Shown here one piece after another: positions 6,028 to 11,551 of a DNA stretch of 15,658 nt. The DNA comes from Candidatus Cloacimonadota bacterium. GTDB lineage: Bacteria; Cloacimonadota; Cloacimonadia; Cloacimonadales; Cloacimonadaceae. A program made the translations under genes and the position numbers. The notes under the pieces are model-generated. The model was not told the origin of the DNA and ran no database searches. It saw only the letters and a list, made by a program, of their open reading frames with translations. The stretch's first letter is position 1. Every line of letters starts with the position of its first letter. The stretch is taken from contig JAEZUG010000067.1 of NCBI GenBank assembly GCA_023421135.1, forward strand, positions 1 through 15,658, written 5' to 3'.

Positions 6028-7398
6028 ATGATGAATATATTGCTGCACGCTGTCAACAGCTCTTGGTCTCACAGTTGCCTCTCGCTCTATTACCTGAGCA
6101 GCCAGATCCGTGATCTGCCTTACCGGGTGTCCCGCAGTTCATCCACGCTCAAGGACGATCCTCTGGAACTGATGGAAACACTGGTGCGCCAAAGCCCGGA
6201 TATCCTCTGCCTGCCGGTTTACATCTGGAATAGAAACTATCTGGAGCCGCTGCTGAGGCCGCTCCTGAGTCTTTTGCCACATTGCACCTTTGTCCTGGGT
6301 GGACCGGAAGCCACAGAATTGAAACTCTCTGGTCTGTCAGATGTGTTTGGTCCCCATAGACTTATCAGAATCTCAGGACCCGGGGAGAAAGCTTTTCGGA
6401 AGCTGGCTGAAGCGGGATTTAGGACTGAAGATCCGGAACTGGAGGGGGATAACTACCCTCTGAGTGATTTGCCTTTCCCCTATTCCGAGGCAGATCTTCA
6501 GGCTCTGGAAGGCAAGCTGATCTATTACGAGACTAGCCGGGGCTGTCCCTATGGCTGCATCTATTGCCTCTCTGCCACAGACAAAAGAAATGAGAAGCGG
6601 TTTGAGCTCTCTCGCCCGGAAGAGATTGATAAACTGAAGACAGAGCTGAACCTGCTGCTCTCAGCCAAACCCCGCACTCTGAAGTTTGTGGATCGCAGCT
6701 TCAATACGGATAAGCGTTTGGCGCATATAATCTGGCAATATATTCTGCAGCATCCTCAGCCTTCTGTCTGCCATTTTGAGATCTATCCCGATCTGATCAC
6801 GGATGAAGATATTGCCCTGCTCTCAGCGGCTCCTGAAGATCTCTTCCGCTTCGAGATCGGCATCCAAAGCACCAATCCTGCCATCCTGAAGACCAGCGGC
6901 AGAACGATGAATTGGAGCATCGCCAAAGACAAGCTCTTGCATCTGCGCCGGGATACCAAGGTGCTGTGTCACTGCGATCTATTGATCGGACTGCCCGGAG
7001 AGAACTACCAATCCATCCTGAATTCGATTGATGAGGTGATGGATCTGAGACCGCATGAACTGCAATTGGGCACTCTCAAGATTCTGCCGGATACGCCGAT
7101 GCACCGCCTGGCACAAGAATTGGGCTATCTCTGGCAGCAGGAACCGCCCTACCGGACTTTGGCATCCGACGCCCTGTCTTTCTCCGAACTCTGCCGTCTG
7201 GATCATCTGGCGCATATCGTCAATCTCTACTGGAATAAGGGAGAAGAACGTAGCCTGTGGCTGGAAGCGCTCAAGCAAAGAAAGGCCTCGGAAATCTTTG
7301 TCGCATTGATGGACTATCACCTGGAACACAGTATCCAGTTCCACTCCGTGGCCGCAAAAAGGAGAGTGGAGATAGTGAGGGAAGTCCTGGGGAAGTGA
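6028..7398 (+). CDS. B12-binding-domain-type radical SAM protein, DUF4080 family
   Basis: A protein of about 456 residues with an N-terminal Rossmann-like region in the position of the B12-binding domain (NILLHAVNSSWSHS, later FVLGGPEA). The radical SAM core begins at ETSRGCPYGCIYC, whose CxxxCxxC cysteines (residues 173, 177 and 180) bind the [4Fe-4S] cluster that cleaves S-adenosylmethionine. Further core signatures are KFVDRSFN, FEIGIQS and LLIGLPGE. The C-terminal part matches the DUF4080 pattern, including the tail with many Trp and Leu residues. The typical DxHxxG cobalamin motif is not visible, so B12 binding is doubtful. The reaction is unknown. Family members begin at MNILL; the ATG pair at 6028/6031 is therefore preferred, but a TTG at 6013 with AGAGG 6 nt upstream is a real alternative. 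It is transcribed alone, divergently from malic enzyme. The stop codon falls in a GTGACGAGT repeat. Confidence 0.85.
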   Translation: MMNILLHAVNSSWSHSCLSLYYLSSQIRDLPYRVSRSSSTLKDDPLELMETLVRQSPDILCLPVYIWNRNYLEPLLRPLLSLLPHCTFVLGGPEATELKLSGLSDVFGPHRLIRISGPGEKAFRKLAEAGFRTEDPELEGDNYPLSDLPFPYSEADLQALEGKLIYYETSRGCPYGCIYCLSATDKRNEKRFELSRPEEIDKLKTELNLLLSAKPRTLKFVDRSFNTDKRLAHIIWQYILQHPQPSVCHFEIYPDLITDEDIALLSAAPEDLFRFEIGIQSTNPAILKTSGRTMNWSIAKDKLLHLRRDTKVLCHCDLLIGLPGENYQSILNSIDEVMDLRPHELQLGTLKILPDTPMHRLAQELGYLWQQEPPYRTLASDALSFSELCRLDHLAHIVNLYWNKGEERSLWLEALKQRKASEIFVALMDYHLEHSIQFHSVAAKRRVEIVREVLGK

Positions 7399-7426
7399 CG
7401 AGTAACCAGTGACAAGTGATTAAGCG
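7395..7426. repeat. GTGACGAGT/GACAAGTGA-type degenerate repeat, copy 1
   Basis: GTGACGAGTAACCAGTGACAAGTG begins at the radical SAM gene's TGA stop (7396-7398). Related copies lie at 7684-7716 and, reversed, at 8074-8090. The motif is a degenerate tandem of GTGAC(G/A)AGT. In two of the three places it coincides with a gene's stop codon. Confidence 0.55.
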
Positions 7427-7457
7427 CGGAGCTGGGAGATTGCGGCTGCACCTGTAG

Positions 7458-7479
7458 GGGCAGACCTGAGTGTCTGCCC
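7458..7479. repeat. Hairpin repeat GGGCAGAC...GTCTGCCC
   Basis: A perfect 8-bp inverted repeat with a 6-nt loop (CTGAGT). The flanking sequence GTAGGGGCAGACCTGAGTGT resembles a palindromic intergenic repeat family seen widely in environmental bacterial genomes. It could act as an mRNA 3'-end stabiliser for the radical SAM transcript, but it has no T-tract. Confidence 0.6.
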
Positions 7480-7485
7480 GTGAAA

Positions 7486-7498
7486 GCTCCGGAGGAGC
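7486..7498. repeat. Short palindrome GCTCC-GGA-GGAGC
   Basis: A perfect 5-bp stem with a GGA loop, 6 nt after the previous hairpin. It shares the GGA/GAA loop with the palindromes at 843, 5920 and 7943. Confidence 0.55.
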
Positions 7499-7614
7499 GG
7501 AACCTTAGGTCAGGATTTCCCAGATCAGATGAACCCTGGAAGGGTGACACACCACGTCCCCACGTCCCCACGACACCATCTCATTCCGCACTCACTTCAA
7601 ACGCATCTCATACT

Positions 7615-7661
7615 CATGTGACACGCATGATTTTACATGGGTGTCACATGGGTGTCACATG
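7615..7661. repeat. 10-bp inverted repeat able to pair in two registers
   Basis: CATGTGACAC (7615-7624) is exactly complementary to GTGTCACATG, which occurs twice downstream (7641-7650 and 7652-7661) because of the 11-bp tandem array. The stem can therefore slide by one repeat unit. Confidence 0.6.
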
Positions 7662-7678
7662 GGTGTCTCATGGGTGTC
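7635..7678. repeat. Tandem repeat, 4 x 11 bp (ACATGGGTGTC)
   Basis: Units start at 7635, 7646, 7657 and 7668. The first three are identical and the fourth differs only in its first base. Period and copy number equal those of the array at 729-772. Confidence 0.9.
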
Positions 7679-7683
7679 GATTC

Positions 7684-7716
7684 AGTGACGAGTGACAAGA
7701 GACAAGTAACAAGACA
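7684..7716. repeat. GTGACGAGT/GACAAGTGA-type degenerate repeat, copy 2
   Basis: GTGACGAGTGACAAGAGACAAGTAACAAG shares its core with the copy at 7395 and the reversed copy at 8074-8090. It reads as a degenerate tandem of (A/G)TGACAAG. Confidence 0.55.
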
Positions 7717-7743
7717 GGCAGGTGTATAACTGGGAGGCTAAAG

Positions 7744-7779
7744 ATGGACAATATGGACACAATGGACGTAATGGATACG
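7744..7779. repeat. Tandem repeat, 4 x 9 bp (ATGGACAAT-like)
   Basis: Units ATGGACAAT, ATGGACACA, ATGGACGTA and ATGGATACG start at 7744, 7753, 7762 and 7771. The 9-nt period would encode Met-Asp-x in one frame, but there is no supporting gene. Confidence 0.7.
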
Positions 7780-7824
7780 CTTGTCCTAATCCCTAAAAAT
7801 CAAACACCTTAGTTTAGGAATCCG

Positions 7825-7927
7825 GGTAATTCCGTTTTATCCGCGTCATCTGCGTGCTATTCTATCAGGTGAATCAGGTCGATCAGAGTTATCAGAGTTC
7901 TATCCTGCTGATCCAGTCATCTGCGCT
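7825..7927. repeat. Dispersed ATCTGTGT-type intergenic element (copy B)
   Basis: It starts with a diverged ATCCG-rich head (GTAATTCCGTTTTATCCGCG), then GTCATCTGCGTGCTATTC. It continues with GAATCAGGT (7871-7879), TCAGAGTTCTATCCTG (7892-7907, exact match to 1069-1084) and ATCCAGTCATCTGCG. The order and orientation are the same as at 1020-1112. Confidence 0.7.
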
Positions 7928-7942
7928 TCATTTGCTTGGCTT

Positions 7943-7979
7943 GCCCGAAGGGCGGTCAATCGAGACGAGGACGTCTCGA
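7943..7979. repeat. Two adjacent palindromes
   Basis: GCCC-GAA-GGGC (7943-7953) has a perfect 4-bp stem with a GAA loop. It is followed by TCGAGAC-GAGGAC-GTCTCGA (7960-7979), a perfect 7-bp stem with a 6-nt loop. No T-tract follows either one. Confidence 0.55.
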
Positions 7980-7996
7980 ATCCAGAACACTTTGCA

Positions 7997-8042
7997 AAAA
8001 TCCGTGTAAATCCGTTTCATCTGTGTCATCTGTGTTCTATTC
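7997..8042. repeat. Dispersed ATCTGTGT-type intergenic element (copy C)
   Basis: GTGTAAATCCGTT (8004-8016) and CATCTGTGTTCTATTC (8027-8042) are identical in sequence and spacing to 959-971 and 982-997. Over the 39-nt span only three bases differ. Confidence 0.75.
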
Positions 8043-8080
8043 GGTAGCTTCCCCACAGAGCGACAGCAGCGCAGCTCTCG

Positions 8081-8740
8081 TCACTCGTAAAGTCTGTCCC
8101 CTATCTGCAATCTGGTGAGATAGATTATCTCGCAGGCGCCATTGCCTTCATCGGTGCGATTGAGGCTGCTATTCCAATTAGTCATCACCTTACCACCTTT
8201 CAGGGCTGTCACATAGACCAGATAGCCATCCAGCTTCACAACGCTGCCTTTTTTGGCCTTACGCAAGGCTTTACGCAGATTGGGCGTGGCGGGAATCAGG
8301 TGATTATTGGATACATGGCGATTGATATAGACCGGATCGAGGGCTTCTTTGCTTCGGTAGAGACAGAAACGCACCACCTGCTTGAATTTGATTTTATCCA
8401 GCAGGTGATTCACGGAACCCCAAACCAGGGCATAATCCATGGGCGAGAGCCAATTCATGGGGCCGCCATAGTACCCGCGTTTGCTCACCAATGTGGCTGT
8501 GATGCTATAAGCTGCCTGGGGAGCAAAAAGGAACTTGACTTTCCCGTGTTGCATAGGTGGTAAAAACACAGAGTCTGCCGGGGTCTGCAGCGGATCAGGA
8601 TAAAAATTCAGCTCTTCGGATACCAGCGTGCCAGTGGGTGCGGTGAGCACATTGAAGATCACGGAGCCGCCAAGCACAGCCAGCACTCCCAAGACCAGTA
8701 TTATTATCAGATCAGCTCGTTTATCTCGATAAGGATTCAC
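8081..8740 (-). CDS. Unknown membrane-anchored protein, last gene of the kbl operon
   Basis: A 219-residue protein. A basic start (NPYRDKRAD) is followed by one hydrophobic helix at about 10-32, so it is anchored in the inner membrane with most of the chain outside the cytoplasm. Patterns in the soluble part are PMNWLSPMDYALVWG, SNNHLIPATPNLRKALRKAK (basic), GSVVKLDGYLVYV and, near the end, SSLNRTDEGNGACEIIY. I recall similar SLxRxDxGxGACE endings in uncharacterised proteins of other bacteria, but know no function. The start is GTG directly after the phosphatase TAA (no gap), with AGGGGG about 10 nt upstream. The stop codon lies in TTACGAGTGACGAG, a copy of the repeat also found at the stop of the convergent radical SAM gene. 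Confidence 0.75.
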   Translation of the reverse strand: MNPYRDKRADLIIILVLGVLAVLGGSVIFNVLTAPTGTLVSEELNFYPDPLQTPADSVFLPPMQHGKVKFLFAPQAAYSITATLVSKRGYYGGPMNWLSPMDYALVWGSVNHLLDKIKFKQVVRFCLYRSKEALDPVYINRHVSNNHLIPATPNLRKALRKAKKGSVVKLDGYLVYVTALKGGKVMTNWNSSLNRTDEGNGACEIIYLTRLQIGDRLYE

Positions 8741-9379
8741 TTAAAAAAAGCCCCCTTTTAATATCTCGGGAATCTGCCCGGGTTTATCCACCAGAAAGTC
8801 CGGATTGTAGCGCTCGAGCAAACGCTGAGGGTGGAAGCCCCAGGTCACGGATATCACCTTGAGCCCGCAGGCTTTGGCAGCTTCAATATCCCGGCTCTCA
8901 TCACCGATATAGATCAGGTTGGCAGGGTTCAGATGGTGTTTGCGGATTTGACGCTTGATTCTATCCTGCTTGTCCAATACCCCGGAGGTTCCCTCTATCC
9001 AATCGAAATAATGCAGCTTGTGCCTATCCAGAAACTGCACCACATTATGGCGGGAATTGGAGCTCAGAAGCGCCATCCCGATTCCATCGCTACGAACTTG
9101 CTTCAGCATAGCGAGAATCCCGGGATAGGGTTCCAGTTCATGCACCCTTTTTTTGTAAACATTCAGAACTCTGCCGATGATGAAGGGAATTTTGTAGAGC
9201 GGGATTCCTGCCAGACGGATCACGGAGGCGGCGCTCATATTGCGGATTACCATGAAGTCTTCTTCGCTGATGTGGTCGATGCCATAATCCGGGGCAAACT
9301 GGTTCATGATCTGATAGAGCAGATCGATGGAATTGGCAATGGTGCCATCAAAATCGAAGAGTAGATAAGGCTCTTTCAT
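8741..9379 (-). CDS. HAD-family hydrolase, phosphoglycolate phosphatase-like
   Basis: A 212-residue cytoplasmic phosphatase of the haloacid dehalogenase superfamily with a helical cap (subclass I) between motifs I and II. Motif I is FDFDGT (nucleophile Asp9, acid/base Asp11). Motif II is LLSSNS (Ser106/107). Lys137 lies in the motif III region (VLDKQDRIKR). Motif IV is IGDESRDIEAA (Asp160, Asp164). The closest described type is Gph/PGPase-like, but the substrate cannot be read from sequence. The start at 9379 is preferred because its ATG overlaps the rsmI TGA by 4 nt (ATGA) and MKEPYLLFDFDGT fits the family; a start at 9409 would add 10 residues. It is the third gene of the kbl unit. Confidence 0.85.
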   Translation of the reverse strand: MKEPYLLFDFDGTIANSIDLLYQIMNQFAPDYGIDHISEEDFMVIRNMSAASVIRLAGIPLYKIPFIIGRVLNVYKKRVHELEPYPGILAMLKQVRSDGIGMALLSSNSRHNVVQFLDRHKLHYFDWIEGTSGVLDKQDRIKRQIRKHHLNPANLIYIGDESRDIEAAKACGLKVISVTWGFHPQRLLERYNPDFLVDKPGQIPEILKGGFF

Positions 9380-10206
9380 ACCTTGGCCTTCTTGAAGCTC
9401 AGAAGACATTGATAGATCTGATTTCGGGGATAGCTTCCGCTCAGTTCTGCCTGAATAACAGATGCCTTCTTCCCCTCTTTGAGCAGGGAGAGCACCCGGC
9501 GGCGCAGCTCTTCCGGATCGGGCTCCCTGGCCTCGGCTCCTTCGATCAGGACGACGAACTCACCCTTTTCTGTCACGCTCCAATCCGCCAGCAGGCTTTC
9601 CAGATCACCGTGGATGTATTCTTCATAGATTTTACTGAGTTCTCGCGCCAAGACCGCTCGCCTGTTTCCCAGGATTTTATGAATCTCCGTGAGAGTCTTC
9701 TGCAGGCGGTGAGGAGCTTCGTAGAAGATCAAAGTTTCAGGGTAGGTGGAGAGCCTCTGCAGCAAAATCCGGCGCTCTTTGGCCTGAGTGGGCAAAAAGC
9801 CTATAAAGCAGAAACTGCGGGACGGGAGGCCGGAGGCGGTTAGAGCCGGAACAAAGGCTGTGGCACCCGGCAGGGCAACAATCTCTATCTCTGCTCTGGT
9901 TGCAGCTTGCACCAGATACTCCGATGGGTCGGAGATCCCCGGGCTGCCGGCATCTGAGATGATGGCGATGTCTTTGCCTGCTTTCAGCAGCTCCAGAAGC
10001 TCCGGCAGACGCTGCTTTTCGCTGAATTTATGGTAGCTGATCAGAGTGGGAGGAGTGATCCCAAAGTGCTGAAGCAAACGACGGGAAGTGCGGGTGTCTT
10101 CCGCGGCAATCAGGGCGACAGACTTCAGAACTTCCACGGCTCTGTAGGTCATATCGCCCAAATTACCGATAGGCGTGGGAACCAGATAGACTGTCCCGCT
10201 CTTCAT
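9376..10206 (-). CDS. rsmI: 16S rRNA (cytidine(1402)-2'-O)-methyltransferase RsmI
   Basis: This 276-residue enzyme uses S-adenosylmethionine to methylate the 2'-OH of C1402 in the decoding centre of 16S rRNA. Family marks are the N-terminal LVPTPIGNLGDMTYRA (8-23), AAEDTRTSRRLLQHFGI (34-50), ISDAGSPGISDP (83-94), ALPGATAFVPALTASGLP (111-128) and FYEAPHRL (161-168), followed by REL and GEFVV elements. Length is normal for the family. The ATG at 10206 begins 8 nt after the kbl stop, with only a weak Shine-Dalgarno, so translation may depend on coupling. It overlaps the HAD gene by 4 nt. Confidence 0.96.
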   Translation of the reverse strand: MKSGTVYLVPTPIGNLGDMTYRAVEVLKSVALIAAEDTRTSRRLLQHFGITPPTLISYHKFSEKQRLPELLELLKAGKDIAIISDAGSPGISDPSEYLVQAATRAEIEIVALPGATAFVPALTASGLPSRSFCFIGFLPTQAKERRILLQRLSTYPETLIFYEAPHRLQKTLTEIHKILGNRRAVLARELSKIYEEYIHGDLESLLADWSVTEKGEFVVLIEGAEAREPDPEELRRRVLSLLKEGKKASVIQAELSGSYPRNQIYQCLLSFKKAKV

Positions 10207-10214
10207 AGCTTATC

Positions 10215-11405
10215 TTATTTGAGGAGGCCCAGTTCCTTTCCGGCTTTCACAAAGGAGGCCACTGCCTTATCGAGATGATAGAGGGAGTGTGCAGCGGAGA
10301 GTTGAACCCGGATTCTGGCTTTGCCAAGGGCCACCACGGGATAGGTGAAACCGATCACGTAGATGCCTTCCTGCAAGAGACGATCTGCCATTTTGACGGC
10401 CAGAGGCTCGTCGTAGATCATCACAGGAACGATGGCTGTGTTGCCGGGAACGATGTCAAAGCCGGCTTCTTCCATGGCTTTGCGGAAGTATTTGGCATTG
10501 GCCACCACCTGATTGCGCAGGTTTGTGGAAGCGGTCAGCAGCTCCAGAACCTTGATCACACCGGCTGCAACAGGCGGCGCAATGGTATTGGAGAACAGGT
10601 AGGGACGGGAGCGTTGACGCATAAATTCAATGATCTCACGGCGTCCGGAAAGACAACCGCCGGAGGCACCGCCCAGAGCTTTACCAAAGGTAGTGCTGAT
10701 AATATCGACTCTGCCCTGCACCCCGCAGTGTTCGCTGGTGCCGCGTCCGGTCTCACCGATGTATCCGGTGGCGTGGGAATCGTCCACCATCACCAGAGCG
10801 TCATATTTCTCTGCCAGATCGCAGATCTCGCCAAGCTTGGCTATATCGCCATCCATGGAAAACACGCCATCGGTGACTATCAGGCGGAATTTGGCCTGGG
10901 CAGACTGCTTCAGGGCATCTTCCAGCTCTGCCATATTGGCATGAGAATAGCGGTAGCGCTGAGCTTTGCAGAGGCGCACTCCATCGATGATGGAGGCGTG
11001 ATTCAGGGCATCGGAGATGATGGCGGAGTCCTCACCCAGGATGGGCTCAAAGATGCCACCGTTGGCATCAAAACAGGAGGAATAGAGGATCGTATCCTCA
11101 GTTCCCAGAAACTCAGATACTTTCTGCTCCAGAGTCTTATGAAGCTGCTGAGTTCCGCAGATGAACCGTACGGAAGCCAGGCCATAGCCCCAGTCTTCCA
11201 TAGCAACTTGAGCAGCCTTGATGACCTCGGGGTTATTCCCCAATCCGAGGTAGTTATTGGCACAAAAGTTCAACACCTTAGAGCCATCTGCCAAGGTGAT
11301 TTCAGCACCCTGAGCAGAGGCCAGAATGCGTTCTGTCTTGTAAGTTCCGGCAGCTTTGATGGAATCCAATTGAGTCTGGATCTCCTGATAGAAGCGTTTT
11401 GACAT
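10215..11405 (-). CDS. kbl: Glycine C-acetyltransferase (2-amino-3-ketobutyrate CoA ligase)
   Basis: A 396-residue PLP enzyme of the alpha-oxoamine synthase family. It cleaves 2-amino-3-oxobutyrate with CoA to glycine and acetyl-CoA, the second step of threonine breakdown via threonine dehydrogenase. Visible marks are NFCANNYLGLGNNPE (46-60), SVRFICGTQQLHKTLE (78-93), SSCFDANGG (109-117), DALNHASIIDG (132-142), the Asp-His motif MVDDSHATGYIG (206-217) and the PLP lysine K242 in TTFGKALGGASGG. The FICGTQ and DSHATG wording distinguishes Kbl from BioF, HemA and Spt relatives. The ATG at 11405 has AAGAGG at good spacing. The frame continues upstream to 11726, but that part is not conserved-looking and lies over the end of the beta-helix gene. 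No tdh is nearby. First gene of a four-gene unit. Confidence 0.95.
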   Translation of the reverse strand: MSKRFYQEIQTQLDSIKAAGTYKTERILASAQGAEITLADGSKVLNFCANNYLGLGNNPEVIKAAQVAMEDWGYGLASVRFICGTQQLHKTLEQKVSEFLGTEDTILYSSCFDANGGIFEPILGEDSAIISDALNHASIIDGVRLCKAQRYRYSHANMAELEDALKQSAQAKFRLIVTDGVFSMDGDIAKLGEICDLAEKYDALVMVDDSHATGYIGETGRGTSEHCGVQGRVDIISTTFGKALGGASGGCLSGRREIIEFMRQRSRPYLFSNTIAPPVAAGVIKVLELLTASTNLRNQVVANAKYFRKAMEEAGFDIVPGNTAIVPVMIYDEPLAVKMADRLLQEGIYVIGFTYPVVALGKARIRVQLSAAHSLYHLDKAVASFVKAGKELGLLK

Positions 11406-11466
11406 TGCAAACCTCTTATATGATTGTTTTCTTTCCGGCAAAGTCTTTGCAGCCAAGCTTTCTGTC

Positions 11467-11510
11467 AATAAAAAGCTGAGGCGGGGCAAGCAAGCTGCCG
11501 TCCCTGAGCT
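11467..11510 (-). terminator. Possible intrinsic terminator after the large beta-helix gene
   Basis: On the minus strand, 42 nt after the TGA stop, an imperfect GC-rich inverted repeat (GCTCAGGGACGGCA against TGCCCCGCCTCAGC, 10 of 14 pairs) is followed by TTTTTATT. Internal mismatches weaken it. Its place between two same-strand genes is right for a terminator. Confidence 0.4.
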
Positions 11511-11551
11511 ACGGACATCAGGCCAAGAGGCTTTCAGGTGTGCTTTACGTC

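Larger units (their letters stand above)
7399..8080. other. 682-nt intergenic block between convergent genes, filled with repeats
   Basis: No credible gene was found. The block holds at least three tandem or dispersed repeat types and several perfect hairpins, listed separately. Open frames such as 7480-7695 and 7936-8118 simply translate the repeats and have no Shine-Dalgarno. There is no hairpin followed by a T-tract, so no canonical intrinsic terminator was seen for either flanking gene. Confidence 0.7.

Noticed and set aside
7480..7695. 71-residue open frame over the 11-bp array (HGCHMGVTWVSHGC)
   Set aside because: Low-complexity translation of a tandem repeat without a start signal.
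7450..8042. CRISPR array
   Set aside because: The repeats have 9- or 11-bp periods without spacers, or are degenerate dispersed copies; no cas genes are present.
8738..8760. Frameshift at the A/T and C/G runs at the phosphatase end
   Set aside because: The phosphatase ends at a normal length and the next gene starts with a reasonable GTG and Shine-Dalgarno, so no frameshift is needed.
10275..11402. 375-residue plus-strand open frame opposite kbl
   Set aside because: Antisense shadow of a securely identified enzyme; the Gly/His-rich translation is typical of reading a GC-rich gene backwards.
11415..11420. TATAAG as the -10 of a kbl promoter
   Set aside because: It overlaps the Shine-Dalgarno AAGAGG, so transcription would begin at the start codon. 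The TTGACA at 11467-11462 has no matching -10, so no kbl promoter is called.
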